NCBI GenBank assembly: GCA_965232105.1
Contig: OZ246956.1
Coordinates: 3,100,001 to 3,164,000 of the forward strand
Direction of reading: 5' to 3'
Length of the DNA stretch: 64,000 nucleotides
From: Multivorans sp965232105
Lineage (GTDB): Bacteria > Acidobacteriota > Thermoanaerobaculia > Multivoradales > Multivoraceae
Shown: piece by piece, positions 7,077 through 16,181 of the stretch
Numbering within the stretch: position 1 is the stretch's first letter
How the letters are laid out: every line of letters starts with the position of its first letter
Notes under the pieces: generated by a model
Seen by the model: only the letters and a program-made list of their open reading frames with translations
Database searches by the model: none
Told to the model about the DNA's origin: nothing
Translations under genes and position numbers: made by a program

Positions 7077-9224
7077 CTAGTGCGGCTCTCCGATGACGCG
7101 GTTCGGATCGTCGGGGTCCTTCAGCTTGACCGCCCACAACCCGGAATGCCAGTCCGAAAAGAAGATGTGGTCCTTGTAGGGCTGGGGACCCCAGACGAAG
7201 GGTGCGTTCGGCACCAGCGCGTCGGGATCGAACGGCATGAACATGCCGATCTCGCGGCCCTGCTGGTACAGATCGCCGCGCAGTTCGCCCGAGACGTCGA
7301 CGACGCGCAGGCCGCCGTTGTAGTAGGCGACGTACATGATGTCGTCTTCGATCCAGAGGTTGTGCGTTCCCGCCTCGGGCACCTGGTAGCGGGCGACCTC
7401 GCGGGGATTCTCCCAGTCGTCCCACGCAATGACGTGAATCCAGCCGGCCGCGCGGGGCGGTGCGGCACGGGGGTCGCGTCCGAGTTCGCCGTAGGGGAAC
7501 GCCTCGTCGCCGGCGAAGACGTAGAACTTGCCGGTCGATTCGCTGCGGTAGGGATAGGCCGCGTGGTTCCAGCCGCTGGGGTAGGCGTAGCTGCCGAGCT
7601 GCACCGGGTTGTTCGGTGCGCCGCCCATGCCGGCGCCGCCGACATCGATCGCGACCACGCCATCGTCCCAGTTGGAGGTGAAGGCGACACCACCTGTGAC
7701 CCAGACGTCGTGGATCGAGTGCCCCGGGGTGTCGAGTTCGAAGCGCCCGACGCGGTAGGGCTGGGTTGGATCCTCGATGCTGATCACGTCGAAGCGCCGG
7801 CCGTTCGACAGCGCGTAGACGTGCTCGTCGTGGATGAACACGTTGTGGACTCCGCCCCGCAACTGATCGTCGAACCGGGACAGGATGCGCACGCCGACCT
7901 GCGGTTCGGAGACGTCGAGGACGACGAAGCCGTTCTTGCGGTTCGAGGCGCCCTCACGGCTGATCACCGCGACCCGGCCGTCCTCGGAGACCTTGACGTC
8001 GTTGACCGTCCGGGCGTCCACGCGGACCGCGTCGATGAGGACGATGCTCGTAGGCGTCGTCACGTCCCAGATATAGGCGTGGCCCTCGGCGCCCCAGGTG
8101 CCCGTGATCGCGTAGTCGTTCCCGTCCGTTCCTTCCCAGACCCAGAGGTCCGAAGTGCGACGGTCGCTGACCTTGCCCTGGCCGACGAACTCGACCTCCT
8201 TGTTCACGCGCCGCGGCGTGATGCGAACCGGGTGGCTCGCGGAGTGATTGCCAGCTACAGCCGTCACCGTGTAGATGCCCGACCGCTCGGCGACGAAGGC
8301 GCCGTCCTGCTCGATCTGGGCCGCTGCTCCAGGCGCCAGAATCCGCGCGGAAGGCGTGCCGGCCACCAGGAAGCGGATCGGCAGGTCTTCCACCGCGTCG
8401 CCGTCCCGGTCGAGGCCGACCGCTTCGAACCGGACGACATCGCCGGTGCGGGCGTTGTCGGCGGAGGCGGTCACCTCCAGCCGTTCGGTGGGATTCGGTG
8501 CGACGGCGATTTCGACCTGGTAGGAGGCATCCTCGGCGGTCGCGGTAAGGGTGGTCTGGCCGGGCGCGACCAGGTCCAGGCCCCCGAAGCCGTCCGGCGC
8601 GGCCACACCCGTGTCGGAGCTCGAGTAGGTCACGTCGACGTTGTCGCGGACGACATCCGTGATGTCGACGACCCGGGCGTGCAGCGGCAGGTGAGTGCCG
8701 GCGTAGAAGGCGCCCGGGAGGTCCACGATCTCGACGCTTTCGACCGGGGGATTCGGGATCGTCACCTCGACCTCGACCCGGAGCAGGGCTTCCGCCCGCC
8801 GCGGCTCGTCCTCGACCTGCTTCGGCACCAGGGCGATGACGGTGACGTCTCCCGGGCCGTGCGCTTCGACCTCGCCGGCCGGGTTGACCCCGAGTCGCCG
8901 GCGGTTGCGCGAGAAGAAGACCACGTCGACGCCTTCGATCGGTTCGCCGTCCTCGTCCACGACGGTCGCGGTGAGCGACGCCTTGTCTCCGACTTCGAGG
9001 GTCAGTTCGGTCGGCGAGACCTGGAGCTCGGCGCCGGGCGGCACGGAGACTTCTTCCTCGTCGTCGCCGGAACCGGCCTCATCGGCGACTCCCGTTTGAT
9101 CTGCGGCCTCTGCGTCCGCTTTTTCCGGGGCTGGTTCCTGTGCCGTCACCGGTAGCGCGGTGAGCAGGACCATCGTGGCGGCCAGCGCCAGCCAGATGGG
9201 CGGACGAGTGCGGAAAAGTGTCAC
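7077..9224 (-). CDS. Secreted protein with Ig-like (Big) domains and LVIVD-type propeller repeats
   Basis: 715 residues from a GTG start at 9224. A signal peptide ending near AQEPAPEKADAEAA precedes an acidic stretch. Residues about 60-330 hold bacterial Ig-like repeats (LQVSPTELTLEVGDKASLTA, GLDLVAPGQTTLTATAED, RLEVTASADNARTGDVVRFE). The C-terminal half carries LVIVD-like blades (VVLDVSEPQVGVRILSRFDD, DVISIEDPTQPYRVGRFELD, LRVVDVSGELRG), a family of predicted propellers in secreted proteins. It is the first gene of the minus-strand run that continues into the moxR cluster. The Ig domains probably act as a surface or cell-wall spacer for the propeller. Its function is unknown. Confidence 0.8.
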   Translation of the reverse strand: MTLFRTRPPIWLALAATMVLLTALPVTAQEPAPEKADAEAADQTGVADEAGSGDDEEEVSVPPGAELQVSPTELTLEVGDKASLTATVVDEDGEPIEGVDVVFFSRNRRRLGVNPAGEVEAHGPGDVTVIALVPKQVEDEPRRAEALLRVEVEVTIPNPPVESVEIVDLPGAFYAGTHLPLHARVVDITDVVRDNVDVTYSSSDTGVAAPDGFGGLDLVAPGQTTLTATAEDASYQVEIAVAPNPTERLEVTASADNARTGDVVRFEAVGLDRDGDAVEDLPIRFLVAGTPSARILAPGAAAQIEQDGAFVAERSGIYTVTAVAGNHSASHPVRITPRRVNKEVEFVGQGKVSDRRTSDLWVWEGTDGNDYAITGTWGAEGHAYIWDVTTPTSIVLIDAVRVDARTVNDVKVSEDGRVAVISREGASNRKNGFVVLDVSEPQVGVRILSRFDDQLRGGVHNVFIHDEHVYALSNGRRFDVISIEDPTQPYRVGRFELDTPGHSIHDVWVTGGVAFTSNWDDGVVAIDVGGAGMGGAPNNPVQLGSYAYPSGWNHAAYPYRSESTGKFYVFAGDEAFPYGELGRDPRAAPPRAAGWIHVIAWDDWENPREVARYQVPEAGTHNLWIEDDIMYVAYYNGGLRVVDVSGELRGDLYQQGREIGMFMPFDPDALVPNAPFVWGPQPYKDHIFFSDWHSGLWAVKLKDPDDPNRVIGEPH

Positions 9225-9304
9225 GATGCTCGGTCTCCGGGAAGTGCGCCTCTGGGGTGGCGAAAAATCGGCGGGGTGGCGAGAGAATCGGCGCAGTCTA
9301 TCAG

Positions 9305-9324
9305 CGCCGCGCGAAACCGCGGCG
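9305..9324 (-). terminator. Hairpin downstream of lpdA
   Basis: A perfect 7-bp stem (CGCCGCG ... CGCGGCG) with a 6-base loop lies 45 bp downstream of the lpdA stop. No T-rich tract follows, so intrinsic termination is only a possibility. The rest of the 144-bp gap (9225-9368) should also hold the promoter of the LVIVD gene, which I cannot place with confidence. Confidence 0.3.
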
Positions 9325-9368
9325 TTCCCGGGGGTTACGAATCCCGGCCCCCTGAGGTGGACCGGCGG

Positions 9369-10784
9369 TTACATGTGGATTGCCCGGCCATGCACTGCCA
9401 GAGCAGCCTCCTTGATCGCTTCCGCCAGCGTCGGGTGAGCGTGGGAAGTCCGGAAGAGATCCTCCGCCGAGGCGCCGAAGCTGATCGCCGCCACGGCCTC
9501 CGCGATCAGGTCGCCGGCGTGGCTGCCCAGGATGTGGACGCCGAGTACCTCGTCCGTGTCCGCGCCGGCGAGGATCTTGACGAAGCCCTCCAGGCTTCCC
9601 GTGGCCCGTGCCCGGCCGATCGCGCGGAAGGGGAAGGAGCCCTTCCGGTAGGCGATTCCGGCTTCCTGCAGTTGTTCCTCCGTCTTGCCGACGGAAGCGA
9701 CTTCGGGCTCGGTGTACACGATGCCGGGGATTTCGTCGTAGTCGATGTGCACGTAGCCGCCGGCGATGCCTTCGACGCAGGCCATCCCCTCTTCCTCCGC
9801 CTTGTGGGCCAGTTGGGGACCGCCGATCACGTCGCCGATCGCGTACACGCCGGGCGCGGAGGTGGCGAAGCGCTCGTCGACCCCGATGAAGCCTCGGTCG
9901 TCCGTCGCGACGCCCGCATCCTCGAGTCCCAGGCCATCGCTGATCGGCGTGCGCCCGACCGCGACGAGGACGCGGTCGCACTCGATCGGGTCGGCTCCCT
10001 CGACTTCGACGACGCAGTGGTCGCCGTCCTTGCCGCTTTGTACGGAGCCTCCCAGAACCCGGCTGCCGAGGCGGATGTCGAGCCCCTGGCGGCGGAAGAT
10101 CTTCTCGGCCGCCGCGGCGATCTCGGTATCGGCGCCGGGAAGGATGCGGTCCAGGTACTCGAGCACGATGACCTTGGAGCCCAGCCGGTTCCAGACCGCC
10201 CCCAGTTCGAGCCCGATGTAGCCGGCGCCGATCACGACCAGGCGCTCCGGCACCTCGCCGTACGCCAGCGCCTCCGTGCTGGACCCGATCCGGTCGTCGT
10301 CGGGTTCGATGCCGGGCAGGCTGCCGGGCCGGGAACCCGTGGCGACGATCACGTTCCGGGACCGGATCTCCCGTTCGCCGTCCGCGGTCGCCAGGAGCAC
10401 GCTCCGATGCTCGCCGTCCTGGGCGCCGAGCTTCGCCCGGCCCTGGATGTGGTCGACCTTGTTCTTCCTGAGCAGGGAAGAGACGCCGCGGGTCAGGGTC
10501 GTCACGACCCGGTCCTTGCGCTTCATCATCGCCGCCAGATCGAGCCCGATCTCGCCCGCGACGCCGCCGTGGACGGCGAGCTCGCTGCGGGCCGCGACGA
10601 GTCGCTGGCTCGATTCGAGGAGCGCCTTGCTCGGGATGCAGCCCACCCGCAGGCAGACGCCGCCCGCCGCCGGGTGCTCGTCGACGACGGCAGTGCTGAA
10701 GCCGAGTTGGGCCGCGCGGATCGCGGCGACGTAGCCGCCGGGCCCCGCGCCGATGACGGCGATATCGAAGATCTCGTCAGACAT
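9369..10784 (-). CDS. lpdA: Dihydrolipoyl dehydrogenase (E3)
   Basis: 471 residues, the normal length for the family. The FAD-binding GAGPGG is at 12-17, the redox-active disulfide is C44/C49 in GGVCLRVGCIPSKALL, the NAD-binding motif VVIGAGYIGLELG lies near residue 182, and the C-terminal catalytic HAHPTLAEA is present. It reoxidises the dihydrolipoyl groups of the E2 subunit with NAD+, in the cytoplasm. It is encoded directly after sucB (12 bp gap), giving the order sucA-sucB-lpdA on the minus strand, so it most likely serves the 2-oxoglutarate dehydrogenase complex. It may also serve other 2-oxoacid dehydrogenases. Confidence 0.97.
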   Translation of the reverse strand: MSDEIFDIAVIGAGPGGYVAAIRAAQLGFSTAVVDEHPAAGGVCLRVGCIPSKALLESSQRLVAARSELAVHGGVAGEIGLDLAAMMKRKDRVVTTLTRGVSSLLRKNKVDHIQGRAKLGAQDGEHRSVLLATADGEREIRSRNVIVATGSRPGSLPGIEPDDDRIGSSTEALAYGEVPERLVVIGAGYIGLELGAVWNRLGSKVIVLEYLDRILPGADTEIAAAAEKIFRRQGLDIRLGSRVLGGSVQSGKDGDHCVVEVEGADPIECDRVLVAVGRTPISDGLGLEDAGVATDDRGFIGVDERFATSAPGVYAIGDVIGGPQLAHKAEEEGMACVEGIAGGYVHIDYDEIPGIVYTEPEVASVGKTEEQLQEAGIAYRKGSFPFRAIGRARATGSLEGFVKILAGADTDEVLGVHILGSHAGDLIAEAVAAISFGASAEDLFRTSHAHPTLAEAIKEAALAVHGRAIHM

Positions 10785-10795
10785 GCTGGCGGAGG

Positions 10796-12154
10796 CTACA
10801 CCTCGATCAGCATCCTCGCGGGATCCTGGATCGCCTCCTTGATCCGGACCAGGAAACTGACCGCCTCGCGGCCGTCGACGATGCGGTGGTCGTAGGTCAG
10901 GGCGACGTACATCATCGGTCGGACGACGATCTCGCCGTCGACGACCATGGGCCGGTCCTGTATCGCGTGCAGGCCGAGGACGCCGCTCTGCGGCGGGTTG
11001 ATGATCGGCGTCGACAGCAGGGAACCGAAGATGCCGCCGTTCGTGATCGTGAAGGTGCCGCCCTGGAGTTCCTGGAGCTGAATGCGGCCCTTGCGTGCCC
11101 GACCCGCGAAGTCGGCGATCTGGCCTTCGATCTCGGCGAAGGACATCCGCTCGGCGCTGCGCAGGACCGGTACCATCAGGCCACGGTCCGTGCTGACGGC
11201 GATGCCGATGTCGTAGTAGTTCCGGTAGATGATGTCGGAGTCTGAGATCTCGGCGTTCAGGCGCGGGAAGCGGCGCAGCGCGTCGACGGCCGCCTTGACG
11301 AAGAAGGAGAGGAAGCCGAGGCGAACGTCGTGGCGTTTCTCGAAGTCGTTCCGGTACTGCGACCGGAAGTCCTTGACCGCGGACATGTCGATCTCGTTGA
11401 ACGTGGTCAGGAGCGCGGCCTGCTGTTGGGACTCCACGAGCCGTTCGGCGATCCGGCGGCGAATCGGGGTCATCGCGACGCGCTCTTCGGCGCGGCCGCC
11501 TGCGGCCCCGGCGGCCAGGGCTGCCGGTTGCGGCGGGGCAGCGGCAGGTGGGGCGGCTGGTGCGGCCTGCGGTGCCGGTGCGGCAGCAGCCGCGGGCGGT
11601 GCGGTGGCGGGGGTCGGCTCGGCAGGCGCCGGCTCCTCGGCCTCGCGGGAGGCGAGGTAGGCGACTACGTCGCTCTTGAGCAGCCGGCCGCCCTTGCCCG
11701 TCGCGGGAATGGCGCCGGCGTCGAGATCGTGCTCGGCGATCAGGCGCTTCGCCGCGGGCAGGATGCGCGGAGCTTCGACTGTCGTTGACACCTGGGGTGT
11801 TGCGGGTGGGGCCGCCGGCGCGGGCGTGTCCACGGGTTGCGGTGCGGCGGGCGCGGCGGCGAGCAGATCCGTCTGGGCGCCGACGGTTGCGGGGGCGGAT
11901 CCCGCGGTCGCGGCGGCGCCTTCGTCGATTCGGGCGATCACGCCGCCGATGGGAATGGTCTCCCCCTCCGCGGCGACGATCTCGGACACAACGCCGGCGA
12001 CAGGCGAGGGCATTTCGACGGTCACTTTGTCCGTCTCGAGTTCCACCAGGGGCTCGTCCCGGCCGACGTGATCGCCGGTGTTCTTGATCCAGCGCAGAAT
12101 GACTGCCTCGGTAATCGATTCGCCGATCTCGGGGATCGTGACTTCGTAGGTCAT
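10796..12154 (-). CDS. sucB: Dihydrolipoyllysine-residue succinyltransferase (2-oxoglutarate dehydrogenase E2)
   Basis: 452 residues. An N-terminal lipoyl domain carries the lipoylated Lys in ELETDKVTVEMPS (K43). An Ala/Pro-rich linker follows, then a peripheral subunit-binding domain (about 132-166), a second Ala/Pro linker, and the acyltransferase core ending in the catalytic YDHRIVDGREAVSFL. It transfers the succinyl group from E1 to CoA in the TCA cycle. The single lipoyl domain and the QSGVLGLHAIQDRPMV stretch fit OdhB/SucB rather than pyruvate E2, and the neighbouring sucA supports this. The Ala/Pro linkers make this one of the most GC-biased stretches of the window. Confidence 0.96.
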   Translation of the reverse strand: MTYEVTIPEIGESITEAVILRWIKNTGDHVGRDEPLVELETDKVTVEMPSPVAGVVSEIVAAEGETIPIGGVIARIDEGAAATAGSAPATVGAQTDLLAAAPAAPQPVDTPAPAAPPATPQVSTTVEAPRILPAAKRLIAEHDLDAGAIPATGKGGRLLKSDVVAYLASREAEEPAPAEPTPATAPPAAAAAPAPQAAPAAPPAAAPPQPAALAAGAAGGRAEERVAMTPIRRRIAERLVESQQQAALLTTFNEIDMSAVKDFRSQYRNDFEKRHDVRLGFLSFFVKAAVDALRRFPRLNAEISDSDIIYRNYYDIGIAVSTDRGLMVPVLRSAERMSFAEIEGQIADFAGRARKGRIQLQELQGGTFTITNGGIFGSLLSTPIINPPQSGVLGLHAIQDRPMVVDGEIVVRPMMYVALTYDHRIVDGREAVSFLVRIKEAIQDPARMLIEV

Positions 12155-12176
12155 CTGGGTTGCCTTCGGGGAGCTC

Positions 12177-15068
12177 TCATTCCGATTCGGCCGAGTTGGC
12201 GAACGCCGCTTCGACGAGTTGTTGCTGTTCCAGCTTGTGACTGCTCGAGGAGCCGGTCGCAGGGCTTGCCGACTGGGGACGGTAGACGGCGGAGAGGGGC
12301 CGGTTGCCCATCAGGAAACCGAAGTTCAGCCGCAGGTAGGACCAGGCGCCCATGTTGCGCGGTTCCTCCTGCACCCACCGGACCTTCGCTTCGGCCGGGA
12401 ACCCGGCCAGCGCGGCGTCGAGCTCCTCTCCTGGGGCCGGGTAGAACTGCTCCATGCGGAGGATCGCATGGTCGTCGGCGGAGGTTTTCCGGCGGTGAGC
12501 GTCCAGGTCGTAGAAGACCTTGCCGGAGCAGAGCAGGATGCGGCGGACCTTGGCGCGGTCCTCGTCGGTCCGGATCACCGGATCGGCGAGGACGGGCTGG
12601 TATGCGCCGTGGGCCAGTTCGGCCAGCTCCGAACCGACTTCCTTGCGGCGCAGCAGGCTCTTCGGGGTGAACACGATCAGCGGCTTGCGCAGTGCTCGTT
12701 CCACCTGCCGGCGGAGCAGGTGGAAGTACTGCGCCGGCGTCGAGGGGTTGACGATCTGCACGTTGTCTTCGGCGGCCAGCAACAACCAGCGCTCGATCCG
12801 AGCGCTCGAGTGCTCCGGTCCCTGCCCCTCGAAACCGTGGGGCAGCAGGATCACCAGGCCGCTCAGCCGGTTCCATTTGTCCTCGGCGCTGGTGATGAAT
12901 TGGTCGATGATCACCTGTGCCGCGTTGACGAAGTCGCCGAACTGCGCTTCCCAGAGCACCAGCCCGTCCGGATAGTCCAGACTGAACCCGTACTCGAAGC
13001 CGAGCACACCGGCCTCCGACAGCGGGCTGTTGTAGATCTCGACCGGCTCCTGGTTGGGAGCCGCGTTCATCAGAGGCCGGTAGTTCCTGTCGGTCACGCG
13101 GTCGTGCAGTACGGAGTGGCGCTGGCTGAAGGTTCCGCGTTCGCAATCCTGACCGGTCATCCGAACGCGCTGGCCGGAATCGGCCGTCGCCGCGAAGGCG
13201 AGCGCCTCGGCCGCGGCCCAGTCGAGGGGCCGCCTGCCTTCCGCCATCTCGGCGCGGGCGGTGATGAAGCGGCGGAGATTGCGGTGCAGGTTGAAGTCCT
13301 CGGGGAGCTCGACCAGCCGCTTCAGGTACTCGCGCAGCTTCGCTTCGGGAACCCCGGTGTCGGGCTCCGGGATGTCCTCGGTGCGGCCGCCGACGAACGC
13401 GTTCCAGACACCGTCGTAGGCCTGAGGACTCGTTTTCTCGTTCATTCTCCGGGCGGTGGCGAGTGCTCCTTCGAGCCGTTTCTCTTCGCGCTGAATGTAG
13501 ATCTCGGCCTCCTCGGGCTTGATCTCTCCGAGTTCGAGCAGGTGCTCGAGGTAGTGGACCCGGACCGGATCGCGTGCGCGGATCCCGTCGTACAGCATCG
13601 GCTGCGTGAACGCGGGCTCGTCGCCCTCGTTGTGGCCGCGGCGCCGGTAACAGTAGAGGTCGATCACCACATCCCGCTGGTAGCGCTCGCGAAAGTCGAG
13701 GGCCACGTTCACGACCTGGGCCACCGCCTCGGGCTGCTCGCCGTTGACGTGGAAGATCGGTATCTGGAGCATCTTCGCGACGTCGGTGCAGTAGGTGTTC
13801 GAGCGCGAACTCTCGGGCGGCGTCGTGAACCCGATCTGGTTGTTCACGACGACGTGGAACGCGCCGCCGATGTGGTAGGCGGGAAGCTGGGACAGGTTGA
13901 GCGACTCCTGCACGATCCCCTCACCGGCGAAGGCGGCGTCGCCGTGGATCAGGAACAGCGCCGCGCGGTCCCGGAGTTCGTTGCCGATCCGGTCCTGCTT
14001 GGCCCGCACGCGCCCCATTGCTACCGGGTTGATGAACTCGAGGTGACTCGGGTTGAACGACAGGGAGAGATGGACCCTGCGTCCCTTGTCCGTGGTCCAG
14101 TCGCTCGAGTGGCCCATGTGGTACTTCACGTCGCCGCCGCCCGTGTACTGCTCCGCGTCGAGGTCCTCGAACTCGCGGAAGATGTCCCGCGTCGGTTTAC
14201 CGATGATGTTGGCCAGCACGTTCAGCCGACCGCGGTGGGACATGCCGAAGACGATCTCCACGGCGCCCTGTTCGGCGACTTTCTCGATCGCCAGATCGAG
14301 CAGGGGAATCAGGCTCTCCGCGCCCTCGAGGGAGAAGCTCTTCGCGCCCAGGTATTTGCGCTGGATGAACTCTTCGAAGACGGCGGCGTCGATGAGCTTC
14401 CTGAGAATCCGCACCTGCTCGCGACGGTTCAGGTGGACCCGGTTGCGGCTGATCTCCATCCGTTCCTGGAGCCAGGTGCGGACCTCCAGGTCGTCGATGT
14501 GCATGAACTCGGCGCTGATGTACTGACAGTAGGTGTCACGCATCCGCTCCCAGACTTCGCGCACCGTCGCCGTGTCGGCGCCGGGGATGCCGGCCGTGGA
14601 CACGGTGCGGTCGAGGTCGCTCTCCTTGATGCCCAGACCCTCGAGTTCCAGTTCTTCCGGCAGCACCGGTGGATTGCGGAGCGGGTTGATATCGGCGAAG
14701 AGGTGGCCGCGAATCCGGTAGTTGCGGATCATGTCGTCCACCCGGCGCTGGAGTTCGATGGCCGCCGTCAGGGTGGGCGTGGTAGCGGGGGCGCTGTCGT
14801 CAGCCGGTTTCCGCACCGTCGGCCGGGAGACTGGCCGCGCCGTGGCCGCTGTCGTCGGCGCTGCTGCCGGCGCTCCGTTGCCACCGAACAGTGGGGGCGG
14901 CTCGAGCGACGGCTCCAGCGCGCCGGAGTCGAGCTCTCCGGCCTCCGCCAGGGCGTCGAAGTATCTTCGCCATTCGTCGTCGATGGACTCCGGATCCCGG
15001 CGATACTCGGCCAGGAGGGCTTCGACGTAGTCGAGAGAGAGGCTGTGCAACTGCTGGGGCTGGCTCAT
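12177..15068 (-). CDS. sucA: 2-oxoglutarate dehydrogenase E1 component
   Basis: 963 residues, thiamine-diphosphate dependent. The N-terminal helix (SLDYVEALLAEYRRDPESID) matches the E2-docking segment of SucA. The catalytic part shows MSHRGRLNVLANI, GDVKYHMGHSSDW, and the ThDP site from HGDAAFAGEGIVQE to VVNNQIGFTTPP. The C-terminal transketolase-like domain has LPHGFEGQGPEHSSARIERWL. It decarboxylates 2-oxoglutarate and succinylates the lipoyl group of SucB. A linker (about 55-110) rich in Ala/Thr/Pro separates the docking segment from the core. The start is well supported by an AAGGAGG sequence nine bases upstream of the ATG. Confidence 0.97.
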   Translation of the reverse strand: MSQPQQLHSLSLDYVEALLAEYRRDPESIDDEWRRYFDALAEAGELDSGALEPSLEPPPLFGGNGAPAAAPTTAATARPVSRPTVRKPADDSAPATTPTLTAAIELQRRVDDMIRNYRIRGHLFADINPLRNPPVLPEELELEGLGIKESDLDRTVSTAGIPGADTATVREVWERMRDTYCQYISAEFMHIDDLEVRTWLQERMEISRNRVHLNRREQVRILRKLIDAAVFEEFIQRKYLGAKSFSLEGAESLIPLLDLAIEKVAEQGAVEIVFGMSHRGRLNVLANIIGKPTRDIFREFEDLDAEQYTGGGDVKYHMGHSSDWTTDKGRRVHLSLSFNPSHLEFINPVAMGRVRAKQDRIGNELRDRAALFLIHGDAAFAGEGIVQESLNLSQLPAYHIGGAFHVVVNNQIGFTTPPESSRSNTYCTDVAKMLQIPIFHVNGEQPEAVAQVVNVALDFRERYQRDVVIDLYCYRRRGHNEGDEPAFTQPMLYDGIRARDPVRVHYLEHLLELGEIKPEEAEIYIQREEKRLEGALATARRMNEKTSPQAYDGVWNAFVGGRTEDIPEPDTGVPEAKLREYLKRLVELPEDFNLHRNLRRFITARAEMAEGRRPLDWAAAEALAFAATADSGQRVRMTGQDCERGTFSQRHSVLHDRVTDRNYRPLMNAAPNQEPVEIYNSPLSEAGVLGFEYGFSLDYPDGLVLWEAQFGDFVNAAQVIIDQFITSAEDKWNRLSGLVILLPHGFEGQGPEHSSARIERWLLLAAEDNVQIVNPSTPAQYFHLLRRQVERALRKPLIVFTPKSLLRRKEVGSELAELAHGAYQPVLADPVIRTDEDRAKVRRILLCSGKVFYDLDAHRRKTSADDHAILRMEQFYPAPGEELDAALAGFPAEAKVRWVQEEPRNMGAWSYLRLNFGFLMGNRPLSAVYRPQSASPATGSSSSHKLEQQQLVEAAFANSAESE

Positions 15069-15077
15069 CGCTGCCTA

Positions 15078-15084
15078 CCTCCTT
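15078..15084 (-). promoter_or_regulatory. Strong ribosome-binding site of sucA
   Basis: AAGGAGG on the minus strand, nine bases from the sucA ATG at 15068. It is one of the few full Shine-Dalgarno matches in the window and fixes the sucA start. Confidence 0.75.
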
Positions 15085-15107
15085 GATCGAACGCTAGCAG
15101 CCCCGGG

Positions 15108-16181
15108 TCAAGCGCGCTCCGCCTGAAGCCGCGGATCGATCACATCCCTCAGCGTATCGCCGACCAGGTTGAAGCTCAGCACGGCGAGGAAGATCGCGAC
15201 GCAGGCGGGAGGAATCATGTGGCCGGCGGTGAACAGGTTCTCGTAGCCGGAGCGCAGGATCGTGCCCCAGGACGGATCCGGCGGCTGAACCCCGAAGCCC
15301 AGCCAGGAAAGGCCGGCCTCGATCAGGATGGAAACGGCGATGCCGAAGGTCACGCTGACGAGGACCGGGGCCAGGGCGTTCGGCAGCAGGTGGCGGAGCA
15401 CGAGCTGGGCCGGCCGGACGCCGAGAGAGCGGGCGGCCAGCGCGTAGTCCGTCTCGCGGATGCGCAGAATCTCACCGCGTGCGAAGCGCGCGATGCCGAC
15501 CCAGCGGGTCAGCCCGATCACGATCATCACGTTCTCGATGCTGGGCGGGAACCAGGCCAGGACGGCGAGGATCAGGAAGAACGGCGGAAAGCACATGACG
15601 ACCTCGATGAATCGCGAGATGACGAGGTCGGCGAGGCCGCCGGCGTAGCCGGCGATGCAGCCCAGCACCAGGCCGAGGATGACGGCGATGCCCATCGACA
15701 GGAAGCCGACCTTCATCGACACGACGGTGCCGTGGACCATGCGCGACAGCACGTCGCGGCCGGACTGGTCGGTCCCCAGCCAGTGGCGCCTGGACGGGCC
15801 GGCCAGGGGTTCGGCGGCGATCTCGCGTGGTCCGTAGCGCATGGGCGTCCAGAGCGCCCAGTCGCCGCGGTCCGGGTTGAACTCGCGCTTGAAGTCGAAG
15901 GTCGCGAGGCGGTAGGGCCGCTTCTTCTTGATGATCAGCTTGCTTCCCGGTATCTGGTGGATCAGATCGATCACCGCCGGGTAGTAGAAGCTGCCGTCGA
16001 AATGGCAGAGGATCGGCTGCTCGTTGGCCAGCATCGGCGAAAGGAAGGAGACGAGGAACAGCGACACGATGACGCACAGTCCGACCATGCCGAGGCGGTG
16101 CCTGCGGAAGCGACGCCAGGTGATGTGCCAGTACGAGCGCGCCGGCTCGCCGCTTGTCGTCGCTTCAGCGCTCATCGTCAC
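15108..16181 (-). CDS. Peptide/oligopeptide-type ABC transporter permease (DppC/OppC/YejE-like)
   Basis: 357 residues. The start is the GTG at 16181, overlapping the upstream permease stop as GTGA; an ATG six bases later is an alternative. After the first membrane span (about 32-50) comes a roughly 95-residue periplasmic insert (ANEQPILCHFDGSFYYPAV onward) before the conserved HWLGTDQSGRDVLSRMVHG. Such an insert is seen in YejE-like permeases. The permease EAA loop is in EILRIRETDYALAARSLGV. It would form the channel with the adjacent DppB-like protein. No ATPase or binding-protein gene is nearby. Confidence 0.9.
   Translation of the reverse strand: MTMSAEATTSGEPARSYWHITWRRFRRHRLGMVGLCVIVSLFLVSFLSPMLANEQPILCHFDGSFYYPAVIDLIHQIPGSKLIIKKKRPYRLATFDFKREFNPDRGDWALWTPMRYGPREIAAEPLAGPSRRHWLGTDQSGRDVLSRMVHGTVVSMKVGFLSMGIAVILGLVLGCIAGYAGGLADLVISRFIEVVMCFPPFFLILAVLAWFPPSIENVMIVIGLTRWVGIARFARGEILRIRETDYALAARSLGVRPAQLVLRHLLPNALAPVLVSVTFGIAVSILIEAGLSWLGFGVQPPDPSWGTILRSGYENLFTAGHMIPPACVAIFLAVLSFNLVGDTLRDVIDPRLQAERA

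Noticed and set aside
6339..9155. A 938-codon open frame on the plus strand
   Set aside because: It is antisense to the YVTN and LVIVD genes, begins inside one of them, and has the Arg/Asp/Val/Gly composition typical of shadows in GC-rich DNA.
12219..15086. A 955-codon open frame on the plus strand opposite sucA
   Set aside because: SucA has unambiguous motifs over the full length. The antisense frame shows no domain and is explained by codon bias.
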